Part shown: one piece after another, positions 8,741-17,604 of the stretch
Numbering within the stretch: position 1 is the stretch's first letter
How the letters are laid out: every line of letters begins with the position of its first letter
Source of the DNA: Rhodococcus sp. KRD162
GTDB lineage: Bacteria; Actinomycetota; Actinomycetes; Mycobacteriales; Mycobacteriaceae
DNA length: 64,000 nt
Reading direction: 5' to 3'
NCBI RefSeq assembly: GCF_017168335.1
Contig: NZ_JABFAU010000002.1
Span: 1-64,000, forward strand
Notes under the pieces: model-generated
The model's database searches: none
The model's input: the letters and a program-made list of their open reading frames with translations, nothing else
What the model was told of the DNA's origin: nothing
Position numbers and translations under genes: made by a program

Positions 8741-9823
8741 CTACGCGTCGATGATGAACGCTTCGAGCTGCTCACGAGCGACGTCGTCCGCGAGCTGCTT
8801 CGGCGGGCTCTTCATCAGGTATGCCGAGGCCGGGATGACCGGTCCACCGATGCCGCGGTCCTTGGCGATCTTGGCGGCGCGCACTGCGTCGATGATGACG
8901 CCGGCGGAGTTGGGGGAGTCCCAGACCTCGAGCTTGTATTCGAGGTTGAGGGGAACGTCACCGAAGGCGCGGCCTTCGAGGCGGACGTAGGCCCACTTGC
9001 GGTCGTCGAGCCAGCCGACGTGGTCGGACGGTCCGATGTGGACGTCCTTGGCGTTGAACTCCTTCTGGAGGTTCGACGTGACGGCCTGGGTCTTGGAGAT
9101 CTTCTTGGACTCGAGGCGGGTGCGCTCGAGCATGTTGAGGAAGTCCATGTTGCCGCCGACGTTGAGCTGCATGGTGCGGTCGAGCTGCACGCCGCGGTCT
9201 TCGAAGAGCTTGGCCATGACGCGGTGGGTGATGGTGGCACCGACCTGGCTCTTGATGTCGTCGCCGACGATGGGGACGCCTGCGTCCTCGAACTTCTTGG
9301 CCCAGACGGGGTCCGATGCGATGAAGACGGGCAGGGCGTTGACGAAGGCGACGCCTGCGTCGATGGAGGCCTGTGCGTAGAACTTGTCGGCTTCTTCGGA
9401 TCCGACGGGCAGGTAGGACACGAGCACGTCCACCTTGGCGTCACGCAGGGCCTGCGCTACGTCGACTGCGTCGCCGTCGGCCTCGGTGATGGTCTCGCGG
9501 TAGTACTTGCCGAGGCCGTCGAGGGTCGGGCCGCGCTGAACGGTCACGTCGGACGGGGGTACGTCGGCGATCTTGATGGTGTTGTTCTCGCTGGAGAAGA
9601 TGGCCTCGGAGAGATCGAAGCCGACCTTCTTGGCGTCCACGTCGAACGCGGCGACGAACTCGACGTCGCGGACGTGGTACTGGCCGAACGTGACGTGCAT
9701 GAGGCCGGGAACGTTGGCGTTCTCGTCCGCGTCCTTGTAGTACTCGACACCCTGGACCAAAGATGAGGCGCAGTTGCCCACACCCACGATGGCCACGCGG
9801 ATTGCGTTGTTGTTCTCACCCAT
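8741..9823 (-). CDS. ino1: Inositol-1-phosphate synthase
   Basis: 360 residues. It converts glucose-6-phosphate to 1L-myo-inositol-1-phosphate with NAD, the first step toward phosphatidylinositol, PIM/LAM glycolipids and mycothiol. The NAD-binding motif [13 protein letters not shown] is at residues 13-25. The catalytic-site stretches [32 protein letters not shown] and [11 protein letters not shown] are all present, as in the actinobacterial (Rv0046c) family. The ATG at 9821-9823 follows an AGAAGGAG ribosome site and overlaps the padR-type stop by 8 bp. Confidence 0.96.
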   Translation of the reverse strand: MGENNNAIRVAIVGVGNCASSLVQGVEYYKDADENANVPGLMHVTFGQYHVRDVEFVAAFDVDAKKVGFDLSEAIFSSENNTIKIADVPPSDVTVQRGPTLDGLGKYYRETITEADGDAVDVAQALRDAKVDVLVSYLPVGSEEADKFYAQASIDAGVAFVNALPVFIASDPVWAKKFEDAGVPIVGDDIKSQVGATITHRVMAKLFEDRGVQLDRTMQLNVGGNMDFLNMLERTRLESKKISKTQAVTSNLQKEFNAKDVHIGPSDHVGWLDDRKWAYVRLEGRAFGDVPLNLEYKLEVWDSPNSAGVIIDAVRAAKIAKDRGIGGPVIPASAYLMKSPPKQLADDVAREQLEAFIIDA

Positions 9824-10406
9824 GGTCGGGTTCTCCTTCTGTCTTGACTGTCCTGTTTGGTGCTGTGTTGGACGGTGCTGGGTTGGGGTCGGCCTGCTCG
9901 GCTGCGATGACTTCGTTGAGCCACCGCACCTCGCGTTCACTCGATTCGAGACCGAGCTGGTGTAGCTGTCGGGTGTAGCGGTCGAGAGTCCCGTTCGCCT
10001 TGGCCACAGCGTCGCGGAGGCCTTCGCGGCGCTCCTCGACCTGGCGACGTCTGCCTTCGAGAATGCGAACCCGAGCTTCTGCCGGGGTACGACTGAAGAA
10101 GGCGAGATGTACGCCGAATCCGTCGTCGGTGTAGTTCTGCGGTCCGGTGTCGGCCACCAATTCGGCAAATCGTTCCCTGCCGAGTGGGGTGAGTTCGTAC
10201 ACCCGTTTCGCTCGTCTTTTCACGAGTAAATCGGGCCCGGCGTCCTCGGCGATGAGGCCGTCGTTCTGGAGTCGACGGAGTGCCGGGTACAGCGATCCGT
10301 ACGAAAACGCTCTGAAAGCACCGAGTAGGCCGGTCAGCCTCTTGCGGAGCTCGTAGCCGTGCATGGGTGATTCGAGAAGCAAACCGAGAATTGCGAGCTC
10401 GAGCAT
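9816..10406 (-). CDS. PadR-family transcriptional regulator
   Basis: 196 residues from an ATG at 10404-10406 ([10 protein letters not shown]). Residues 1-85 form the PadR winged helix ([46 protein letters not shown]). The C-terminal half is the dimerising coiled coil of the Vir-type PadR group. It precedes and overlaps ino1, matching Rv0047c-Rv0046c in mycobacteria. A perfect palindrome 60 bp upstream is the likely operator, so autoregulation of the padR-ino1 operon is inferred. Confidence 0.92.
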   Translation of the reverse strand: MLELAILGLLLESPMHGYELRKRLTGLLGAFRAFSYGSLYPALRRLQNDGLIAEDAGPDLLVKRRAKRVYELTPLGRERFAELVADTGPQNYTDDGFGVHLAFFSRTPAEARVRILEGRRRQVEERREGLRDAVAKANGTLDRYTRQLHQLGLESSEREVRWLNEVIAAEQADPNPAPSNTAPNRTVKTEGEPDHG

Positions 10407-10466
10407 GCAACTCCCCCTTCTCGAATCCGGATCGCATCCATGCGATGCGATTGACCACACTATCGA

Positions 10467-10491
10467 ACAATGTATCGCGCCGATACATTGT
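10467..10491. promoter_or_regulatory. PadR operator palindrome
   Basis: A perfect dyad: acaatgtatcg at 10467-10477, a cgc spacer, and cgatacattgt at 10481-10491. It contains the ATGT...ACAT pattern typical of PadR-family operators and lies upstream of the padR-type gene. Probable autoregulatory site controlling padR and ino1. Confidence 0.75.
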
Positions 10492-10587
10492 GTGACAAAC
10501 CGGTGTCTGACAGCCCACTGGGAGTCGACCGGAAGGTGGCTGTTCGGGTTCGAGGTCGTCAGTAGCGGCGATGCGCGCCAACCGAAA

Positions 10588-10626
10588 AGTCCGGCTCCCC
10601 CATGCGTGGCATGGGCGAGCCGGACT
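10588..10626. terminator. Hairpin terminator after SMP-30 gene
   Basis: agtccggctc pairs with gagccggact around a shorter inner stem (cccatg / catggg). It lies between the padR promoter region and the stop of the SMP-30-like gene, so it probably ends transcription of the minus-strand metabolic cluster. Confidence 0.7.
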
Positions 10627-10674
10627 GATGAGCAGCGAGTGTCAGCCGCAGTAGCTCAGCGTGGGTTTCGGGAG

Positions 10675-11562
10675 CTACGCGTCGAGGCGCGTGGAGAGTA
10701 TCTGGGCCTCGCGCACCGGACGGCGGTTGGCCTCGGAGAAGTCGGGGGCCGTGCACAGGAACAGGGTTCGACCGTCCTCTCCACCCAGCGCGCAGGCGAA
10801 AACACCTGTGGGGGTGGCGATCTCCTCGATTATCTTGCCGCCCTCGGCGACGTGCACGACCCTCGCGCCGATGGCGTCGGCGATCCACAGGGTGCCGTCG
10901 GCCTCGAGGTCGCAACCGTCGGGAGCAATCACGAGGCGCGCCATGGCCGGTTCGAGCGCGTCCGCGACCGGATCCGGGCCGAAGGTTGCCCAGTTCGTAC
11001 GGTTGGAGAGCGACCCGTCCTCGGCGATGTCGAAGGAGGTCACCCGGTTACCGAAGGACTCCCCGACCAGCAGACGACCGTCGGTGGTCACGACCATGCC
11101 GTTGGGGAACCACAGGTCGTCGGCAACCTCGGTGGCGCTGCCGTCGGTGTCGACCCGCACCAGGTTGGTCGAGGTCACGGAGTCCCCGGCCATGAGGTCG
11201 AAGCCGAAGTTGCCGACGAAGGCCCGGCCACGGTCGTCGACGACCATGTCGTTGACGTGATGCGAGAACAGGTCGGAGAGATCTGCGTGGGTCGCGAGAG
11301 AGCCATCGCTTTCACGCCGTACGACGAGGCGGTCGTGCTGCGAGGCAATCAACAGGCGACCGTCGGGCAGCCATCCGAGTCCGGACGGTTGGCCCGGAAC
11401 CTCGGCCTCGACCCGTAGGTCGGAGCCATCTTCGAAGACGGACATCGTTCGGTTGGTGTAGAAATCGGAGAACCACAGTCTTCCGTCTCGCCAGCGTGGC
11501 CCTTCGGTGAACGACTGGTCGGTGACGACGGTGGTGAACTCGCGTGTGGCCATGGTGATCAT
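10675..11562 (-). CDS. SMP-30/gluconolactonase-like beta-propeller protein
   Basis: 295 residues with the SMP-30/LRE family pattern: FTEGPRWRDGRLWFSD at the N-terminus (metal-ligand Glu), PSGLGWLPDGRLLIAS, HVNDMVVDDRGRAFVGNFG and LWIADAIGARVVHV. Members are calcium- or zinc-dependent lactonases or hydrolases. The ATG at 11560-11562 has an AAAGG ribosome site; a second ATG three codons later is possible. It is the last gene of the minus-strand cluster, so hydrolysis of a lactone intermediate is an attractive but unproven role. Confidence 0.85.
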   Translation of the reverse strand: MITMATREFTTVVTDQSFTEGPRWRDGRLWFSDFYTNRTMSVFEDGSDLRVEAEVPGQPSGLGWLPDGRLLIASQHDRLVVRRESDGSLATHADLSDLFSHHVNDMVVDDRGRAFVGNFGFDLMAGDSVTSTNLVRVDTDGSATEVADDLWFPNGMVVTTDGRLLVGESFGNRVTSFDIAEDGSLSNRTNWATFGPDPVADALEPAMARLVIAPDGCDLEADGTLWIADAIGARVVHVAEGGKIIEEIATPTGVFACALGGEDGRTLFLCTAPDFSEANRRPVREAQILSTRLDA

Positions 11563-11611
11563 GCGCCTTTCGGGTTGAGGTTGTCTTGCGGAGATGTGCT
11601 GTGACCGGCGT

Positions 11612-12451
11612 TCAGTCGGGGGTCGGCGCGATGCGCTCTGTCGGCCGCGGATAGGCGGCGCGAGCCCAACGAGGGGGGACGAACGGAGTCCAGCCGCCCT
11701 CGGGCTGCGCCAGTCGATCGGCGACGGCATAGAGAGCCGCCGCCTGGTAACCGAGGCCGAGGTGTGCGGCGTGGACCTCGATGTTCTCCGACCGCTGGGT
11801 CACGACGTCCAGGCAGGCGTGCCAGGAGACGATGCCGTCGAGGCGGCTGTAGATCGACGTGGTCGGCATCGGGAGCGGCGGCAGCCCCTCCTCGAGCGGC
11901 ATGTCGAACTGCTCGACATGGCGCTTGCCGAACATCGCGTACAGACGGCGACCGTGGCTGTGATCGTGGGTTCGGATTCGGATCGGGCTGCCCAGGGTGA
12001 TCACCTGACGGACCATCTCGGGCATCTCTCGGGCAAGTCGGCGCGCGATGAGCCCGCCCAGGCTCCAGCCGATGACGGTGACCGGCCGGCCATGCTTGTC
12101 GTGAATCGCTCGCAGCTTGGTCGGGGCTCCTTGGGCGATCTTCGCGGTGGGTCCGACATTGACGCCGAGGCCCCAGCCATACGCGTCGTAGCCCAGGACG
12201 GTCAGGTAATTGCGCAGCGCCATGGTGGACACGTCGCCGGTCCCCAGGCCGGGGATGACGAGGACGGGTTGACCATCGCCGCGCGGCGCGCTCAGCAGCA
12301 CTGGCCAGGTCACCGACATCGAGCCGAGATCGGCGAGGCCCCTGAGGAAGTCGGTGCCGAGCAGGAGCTTCCCGGGCGCCCTGTCGGGTGCGGTGACGGG
12401 CGAAGGATCGCGCAGAGTGGAGCTCGATGTCATGTCAACAATTCCCATCAC
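11612..12451 (-). CDS. Alpha/beta hydrolase
   Basis: 279 residues with an alpha/beta-hydrolase fold. The oxyanion-hole region is PVLVIPGLGTGD near residue 65 and the nucleophile elbow is GWSLGG near residue 128. The catalytic Asp and His are probably in SRLDGIVSW and AAHLGLGY. It is likely a cytoplasmic esterase or lipase-like hydrolase. It overlaps the upstream GNAT gene by 4 bp, placing it in an operon with the PhaC-like gene; a depolymerase or thioesterase role would fit but is not shown. Confidence 0.82.
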   Translation of the reverse strand: MMGIVDMTSSSTLRDPSPVTAPDRAPGKLLLGTDFLRGLADLGSMSVTWPVLLSAPRGDGQPVLVIPGLGTGDVSTMALRNYLTVLGYDAYGWGLGVNVGPTAKIAQGAPTKLRAIHDKHGRPVTVIGWSLGGLIARRLAREMPEMVRQVITLGSPIRIRTHDHSHGRRLYAMFGKRHVEQFDMPLEEGLPPLPMPTTSIYSRLDGIVSWHACLDVVTQRSENIEVHAAHLGLGYQAAALYAVADRLAQPEGGWTPFVPPRWARAAYPRPTERIAPTPD

Positions 12452-12975
12452 GGTTGAAGCGCGTCGGCTATTCCGACGGCATCTATGGCGGACCAGGTGT
12501 CATGTGCGTGGTGGGCGAGCACGATGACGTCGTGAAGTCGCCCGTCGCGGTCGCGGATGTGACCTTGCAGGAGAGCCTCGCCGGTGAAACCCAGGTTCGC
12601 GAACATGCTTGCCGCGCCCTCCTGGTCGACTGCCAGCTCGATGACGACCTTGCTGATGCCGCGCGCGAGGCTGCGCGTCAGCGCATGCTGGGCGAGGGAC
12701 CGTCCCAGCCCCTGGCCACGGTGGGAGGGCCCCACCACCAACCGCAGCTCACCGACGTGATCCGACCATCCGGGCAACCGAGCCACACCGACGTAGCCGG
12801 TGATGTGCGCGGACTCGTCGACCGCGACCCAGCTGGACCCACCTCGGATCAGATCCTCGACCGTTCTCGGGTCGGACAGCTCCTCGCGGATCAAGGTCAG
12901 GTCCCGCTCGGACAATGTCGCGAAGAACGCTCCCAGGTGGTCGGCGTCGGGCGGGCCGAGAGGGCGGATGCTCAT
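12448..12975 (-). CDS. GNAT-family N-acetyltransferase
   Basis: 175 residues from an ATG at 12973-12975. The acetyl-CoA loop is VVGPSHRGQGLGRSLAQHAL near residue 85, followed by the beta strand VVIELAVD and the helix SMFANLGFTGEALL, all hallmarks of the GNAT fold. The substrate is unknown. It overlaps the PhaC-like gene upstream and the hydrolase downstream by 4 bp each, so it belongs to a tightly coupled operon. Confidence 0.85.
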   Translation of the reverse strand: MSIRPLGPPDADHLGAFFATLSERDLTLIREELSDPRTVEDLIRGGSSWVAVDESAHITGYVGVARLPGWSDHVGELRLVVGPSHRGQGLGRSLAQHALTRSLARGISKVVIELAVDQEGAASMFANLGFTGEALLQGHIRDRDGRLHDVIVLAHHAHDTWSAIDAVGIADALQP

Positions 12976-14045
12976 GAGTGGGTCTCGCTTCGCTGTTTCA
13001 GAAAATCGACGATGGTCGGGATGGTGTTCCTCTGGGCACTCTTGCCGACGATGAGCCCCACGTGGCCGCCGTCGAGCCGCAGGAGTTCCTTCTCCTTCGA
13101 GCCCACGAGTTCCATCACGGGAGCGGTCGCGGTCTCGGGGATGATCGTGTCCCGGGTGCCGAGCACTGCGAGGAACGGCACCGTGATGTCGCGAAGGCTC
13201 ACTCGGTCGCCGCCGAGTTCGATCTTGTCGTTCATGAGCCCGTTGTCGCGGACCAACATCGTGTGGGCCTGACGCATCGTGGACCCGGGGAAGGGGATGT
13301 GATCGGTCGCCCAACGAGTCATCATCTGGTGGGCCGCAACGAAGTCAGCGCACCACATTCGGTCCAGCAGGTTGACGTAGTTGGTCAGGTCACCCATTGG
13401 CGAGAGTGAGCGAAAACCCTGGCGGATGACGCTTGCGGGGACGTTCCCGTCCTCGTCGACAAGCTCGTCGACGTCGAGTTCCGTGCGGCCCATGATGTCC
13501 ACCAGCGGCCCGAGTCGAGTGAAATCCACGGGGCAGGCGATGACGGAGAGGCTGCGCAGCGGGGACTCGGGATGGTGCGCTGCGTGCAGCAGCGTCAGCA
13601 CCCCGCCGAAGCAGTAGCCCAGCAGGTTGACGCTCTCCGCCCGAGAGCGGCGACGGATCTGCTCCAAGGCACCCGGGATGGCGAGGTCCACGTAGTCCTC
13701 GAGGCGGTTGGCTGCGTCACGCTCGTCGGGAACGCCCCAGTCGAGCATGTAGACGTCGAGGCCGGCGTCGACCAGCGACTCGATGAAGCTGTTGCCCGGA
13801 GTGACGTCGATGAGGTAGCTCCGGCTCACCAGGCTCGGCACGATCAGGATCGGGGTGCCGTACTGCGCGTTGCCGCTGTAGTGCCACAGCTCAGCACGAC
13901 CGAAGGTCCACACGGTGGTCTTCGGTGTCTGTCCGGTGGGGGTGGTCGCCGCGCCCGTCACCAAGCGGATCCCGTTGCGGGCACGCTGCCCTGTGCGCTC
14001 GATCTCACGGCGCACGCGGTCGAGGGTCGATTCCTGTTCAGACAT
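12972..14045 (-). CDS. PhaC-like polyhydroxyalkanoate synthase
   Basis: 357 residues, the length of class III PHA synthase catalytic subunits. The lipase-like box carries a cysteine nucleophile, GYCFGG near residue 145. The other triad members are Asp in LGTRDTIIPE and His in DGGHVGLIVG. Upstream blocks WGVPDERD and PVDFTRLG also fit PhaC. PHA synthases polymerise hydroxyacyl-CoA into polyester granules. The next gene upstream encodes a short PhaE-like protein, which supports a class III pair, though a noncanonical acyltransferase role cannot be excluded. Confidence 0.85.
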   Translation of the reverse strand: MSEQESTLDRVRREIERTGQRARNGIRLVTGAATTPTGQTPKTTVWTFGRAELWHYSGNAQYGTPILIVPSLVSRSYLIDVTPGNSFIESLVDAGLDVYMLDWGVPDERDAANRLEDYVDLAIPGALEQIRRRSRAESVNLLGYCFGGVLTLLHAAHHPESPLRSLSVIACPVDFTRLGPLVDIMGRTELDVDELVDEDGNVPASVIRQGFRSLSPMGDLTNYVNLLDRMWCADFVAAHQMMTRWATDHIPFPGSTMRQAHTMLVRDNGLMNDKIELGGDRVSLRDITVPFLAVLGTRDTIIPETATAPVMELVGSKEKELLRLDGGHVGLIVGKSAQRNTIPTIVDFLKQRSETHS

Positions 14046-14331
14046 GGAAACCGTCCTCCCGGGAAGAGAGCGCGAGGCGTAGCTTCCTGACCTCGCGGTC
14101 GAGCTCGCCGACGTGTCGGGTCAGGCGGCTGATGTCGGATCTCGCCGGCATGTTCACGGCGTGCAGGGCCCAGGTATTGGCATTGCCGACCATCCGGCCG
14201 ACGGTCCTCCTGCACGTGTGGACGACGCGCAGGGCCTGCGCGAACTCGTCGGTGTCGAGGGCGTCTTGCAGACGCGGGTTCACGTGTTGCTCGATGGTCG
14301 AGTAGAGAGCAAAGGGCGACAGTCGCGGCAT
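14038..14331 (-). CDS. Short PhaE-like subunit
   Basis: 97 residues from an ATG at 14329-14331 with an AGGAG ribosome site. It is helical. The C-terminal segment NMPARSDISRLTRHVGELDR resembles the conserved end of class III PHA synthase subunit PhaE and phasin-like proteins. Canonical PhaE is several times longer, so this is a minimal version. It overlaps the phaC-like start by 8 bp, so the two are probably made together and interact. The family assignment rests on motif similarity and context. Confidence 0.6.
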   Translation of the reverse strand: MPRLSPFALYSTIEQHVNPRLQDALDTDEFAQALRVVHTCRRTVGRMVGNANTWALHAVNMPARSDISRLTRHVGELDREVRKLRLALSSREDGFHV

Positions 14332-14524
14332 TGTTGCGATCTCCTCTCTGCTCAGCGCGGATCGATGGTCATCGGGCCGGCCGGAGTGGCTGACGACCAT
14401 CGTCGGCGCGATGGATCAAGTTGATCCCACCGCGAGGTTCGCCGTCTCGCGCGGATGCGCACACGACTGTCGCGGACGCGCATATGTACCGAGTGCGCTC
14501 CGTCCGCCCGGTACGACGGGTGGG

Positions 14525-15475
14525 CTACGCAGAGTTGGAGGTGCCGGCGCGTACGTCGCGGGGGCTGACACCGAACTGGCGGCGGAAGGCAGCCGCGAAA
14601 GCGCTGGCAGAACCGAATCCGACAGAGGCACCAACGGCTGCGACGTTGTGGCCCGAGAACGAGGCGCTCGTCAACCGGATCCGGGCCAGCTCCAGGCGTT
14701 CGGTGCGGATCAGCTCGGTGGCGGTGGTGCCGTGACGGGAGAGCGCGGCCTGGATGTAGCGGCCCGACCAGTTGACGGCCGTCGCCAGTGTCGCGACGGA
14801 CAGATCCGGGTCGGTGACGTTCTCGCGGATGTGGCGGCGTACGGCCTGGAAGACGGCCTCGGTGCCGGTCTCTTCAGCGATGTCGAGCTCGCCTGCCATC
14901 GCGATGCTGGCAAGGTCGACGACTTGGTCGCAGATCAAGTCGAACTGGCTGGCCGAGATCTCCTCGCGGGAGGTGTTGAGGCTGACCAGGAGGTCGCGGC
15001 ACACGCGCGGCAAACCGCTGTCCCCCAGTATCCGCAGATCGGTCTGGCAGTGGGAGCGAGAGAGTCGATCGTCCAGGCGGGACGCCGGAACGATCAGGGT
15101 GAGCGCAGATGCACCCCTGCGGTGGGCGAGATGGAACGGGGAGTCGATCGGCAGCAGCGCGATGGTCCCTGGTGTCAGCTGCTGCTCGGGGCTCGCTGAG
15201 CCGACGTGCTGGTCTCCGTGCAGTGGCACCAGGAGTTCGTAGTGTCCACGCTCGTCGGTGCGGATGTGGCGACGCGAGCGAGCGACGACCTCCTCGCCGC
15301 TGCACCAGTTCACCAACTCGTAGGTGTCCGTGCGCTGCCGGGTTGTGTGCCCTTCGAAGGCCTGATCGCCGAAGGAGATCTGCAGTGCTCCGTGGATACT
15401 GGAGCACCACTCGCGCCACGCGTCTATCGACTGGGCGTCCGATGCCTGCGCCGTGAAGGTGTCGAGCTGGTACAT
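14525..15475 (-). CDS. AraC-family transcriptional regulator
   Basis: 316 residues. The C-terminal 100 residues contain two helix-turn-helix motifs (LSVATLATAVNWSGRYIQAAL and VGASVGFGSASAFAAAFRRQ), ending FGVSPRDVRAG. The N-terminal 200 residues resemble the AraC-binding-like sensor domain of ThnR/FeaR-type regulators (ELLVPLHGDQHVG, PGTIALLPIDSPF). It lies between the PHA-like operon and the divergent acyl-CoA ligase, so it is the likely regulator of the cluster. Confidence 0.9.
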   Translation of the reverse strand: MYQLDTFTAQASDAQSIDAWREWCSSIHGALQISFGDQAFEGHTTRQRTDTYELVNWCSGEEVVARSRRHIRTDERGHYELLVPLHGDQHVGSASPEQQLTPGTIALLPIDSPFHLAHRRGASALTLIVPASRLDDRLSRSHCQTDLRILGDSGLPRVCRDLLVSLNTSREEISASQFDLICDQVVDLASIAMAGELDIAEETGTEAVFQAVRRHIRENVTDPDLSVATLATAVNWSGRYIQAALSRHGTTATELIRTERLELARIRLTSASFSGHNVAAVGASVGFGSASAFAAAFRRQFGVSPRDVRAGTSNSA

Positions 15476-15662
15476 GTGTCTCCTTGGCGGCGAAACTACC
15501 TTAGAGAGTGACGCCAGTCACCATCATCGATGAGACGGACTCCCGCGGTCAGCCTGTGCGCGTTGGCGACAGTGCAGTGCGCTCGGCAGGCAGACCGCCG
15601 TGGGTCCTCGGCCGTGAACTTGTCGTACGACTCCCGTCGACCACAGCCGAGAGGAACCGTCC

Positions 15663-17195
15663 ATGACCGCGATCATCGAGATCCCCCGCACGCACAACCC
15701 ATTCGTCCGCCGCGGCGTCAGCACCGACCAGTCGGGGCCGTATTACGACGCGCTGCCCGCCTCGCTGGTCGAGCTGCTCAGGACGCGGGCCGAGCAGACC
15801 CCCGACGTGGAGGCGGTCGCGGAGATCGGCGGCGAGCGAATGACCTACAGCCAGCTGTGGGACCGTGCGTCCCGCGTCGCCGGTGGCCTGCGCCACGCAG
15901 GGATCACGCGGGGGGACCGGGTCGGCGTCCGCTACCCCGCTGGGACCAACTGGGTGCTCGCGTTCTGGGGAACGCTGATGGCCGGCGCAATCGTCGTCGC
16001 GACCAACGTCCGCTCCTCGGAGCCGGAGACTGCCTTCATGCTCGAGGACGCCGGGGTGAAGCTCGATCTCGCGGCCGACTCGTCGCTGCCCGATGGGCCT
16101 GCCCACGTGGAAGAAAGCCTGGGGAACAACGACGTCGCGGCCTTCTTCTACACCTCGGAAACAACCGGGCACCCCAAGGCCGTGCCGACGACCCATGCGG
16201 CCTTTCTCACCAACGCCGTCAACGTCTCTCGCTGCATCGGTATCCCGGCCGACTCCGGCGCGGAGATGCGGACGCTGATCTCGGTGCCACTCTTCCACGT
16301 CACCGGGTGCAACACGCAGCTGCTCGCCGCCCTCTATGTCGGTGGCACCGCGGTGATCCTGCCGACGTTCGATCAGAGCCTGCTCCTCGACACGCTCGTC
16401 ACCGAGCAGATCACCTTCATGGTGTCGGTGCCGGCGATCTACGCGCTGATCCTGCGCAACCCGAACTTTGCCGCCACCGATGTTTCCCGCGTCCGATGGG
16501 TGGGCTATGGCGGCGCTCCGGTTGCTCCGACCCTGGTCGCCCAGATCCAGCGAGGATTCCCCGATGCCAGGGTTTTCAACGGCTACGGGATGACCGAGTC
16601 GGCCTCGCTGATGACGGTCCTGCCGCACGAGGATTCGATCGAGCACGCCGACTCGATCGGCTACGCGGTGCCCTCGATCGAACTCGGCGTGATCCCGCTG
16701 AGCGACGACGATCCGATGACCGGTGAGCTGGTCGCCCGAGGTGCCAACGTGACCGCCGGCTACTGGAACCGTCCCGAGGCCAACCGCGAGACCTTTGTCG
16801 ATGGCTGGCTGCATACCGGAGACGTCGTGCGGGTCGACGAGGCGGGACGCGTGCACATCATCGATCGGAACAAGGACATCATCATTCGAGGCGGCGAGAA
16901 CATCTCCAGCCTCGAGGTCGAGGCCGCTTTGCTGAGCGCACCCGGGGTCGCGGACGCGGCAGCCATCGCGGTGCCCGACGAGGTCATGGGCGAGAAAGTG
17001 GGCGCAGTTCTGTATGCGGACAGTGGTCACATAGTGCTCGACGACGTGATCGCGCACTGTCGAACGGTGCTCGCCGACTACAAAGTGCCTCAGTTCGTGC
17101 GGATCCTGGCGCAGCCCCTTCCGCGTAATGCGGGTGGAAAGCTACTCAAGGCCGAACTCCGCCGTTCGGATGCCTGGAGCGAGTTGCCGCGTTGA
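15663..17195 (+). CDS. AMP-forming acyl-CoA synthetase
   Basis: 510 residues of the ANL superfamily. It activates a carboxylic acid to acyl-CoA with ATP. Motifs in order: the P-loop-like YTSETTGHPKAVPTTHA near residue 163, YGMTESASL near residue 305, GWLHTGDVV, DRNKDIIIRGGENIS and the terminal catalytic lysine in PRNAGGKLLK. The first motif has Glu where the family almost always has Gly (YTSGTTG), which may alter activity. It is divergent from the AraC gene and could feed the PhaC-like enzyme with CoA esters; the substrate is unknown. Confidence 0.9.
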   Translation: MTAIIEIPRTHNPFVRRGVSTDQSGPYYDALPASLVELLRTRAEQTPDVEAVAEIGGERMTYSQLWDRASRVAGGLRHAGITRGDRVGVRYPAGTNWVLAFWGTLMAGAIVVATNVRSSEPETAFMLEDAGVKLDLAADSSLPDGPAHVEESLGNNDVAAFFYTSETTGHPKAVPTTHAAFLTNAVNVSRCIGIPADSGAEMRTLISVPLFHVTGCNTQLLAALYVGGTAVILPTFDQSLLLDTLVTEQITFMVSVPAIYALILRNPNFAATDVSRVRWVGYGGAPVAPTLVAQIQRGFPDARVFNGYGMTESASLMTVLPHEDSIEHADSIGYAVPSIELGVIPLSDDDPMTGELVARGANVTAGYWNRPEANRETFVDGWLHTGDVVRVDEAGRVHIIDRNKDIIIRGGENISSLEVEAALLSAPGVADAAAIAVPDEVMGEKVGAVLYADSGHIVLDDVIAHCRTVLADYKVPQFVRILAQPLPRNAGGKLLKAELRRSDAWSELPR

Positions 17196-17201
17196 GCCGG
17201 A

Positions 17202-17369
17202 CTCGATTGGTTCGAAAGCCGATGCATTGCTCAGTTGTTCTCTCTCGTAGAGGGTTCGGCCGTTGGGGGCGATGATCTTCGTCGGCAGTCCGAACGCGAA
17301 CGTGCTCTGTGGTCGGTTGCCTGCCGAGTAGATCGGCGGCTCGTACGGGGCCCCGAGCTGTGCGGTCAT
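17202..17369 (-). pseudogene. Possible 5' remnant of the gene normally divergent from DUF5318
   Basis: A minus-strand reading frame starts at 17369 (MTAQLGAPYEPPIYSAG) and loses protein-like character near 17220, running into the 3' end of the acyl-CoA ligase. In mycobacteria a minus-strand membrane-protein gene (Rv0048c) sits exactly here, between padR and the DUF5318 gene. I infer that the 10.6-17.2 kb cluster replaced most of such a gene. Evidence is weak, and it could be chance coding. The rest of 17196-17604 shows no other gene. Confidence 0.3.
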
Positions 17370-17604
17370 CGCTTGATCGGTCCGTGGTAGTTACCGACTA
17401 CACCTTCTGCAGCCGAGCCGAGAGTGTTCGAGACCGAGCCCGCAGTGCGGCCGGCGTGCGATTTGTGTCTCTCGCCCGTGTCGAGGGGAAGACCACGTCG
17501 GCGCAGGTGAAGGTCAATTTCCCGGTGTCGAAACGGACCGTCTTCGCCCGCGAGGCGGGGGTTCGCAGAGTCCCGCCGAAAGGGGCGCACGTACTCTGGT
17601 TCTC

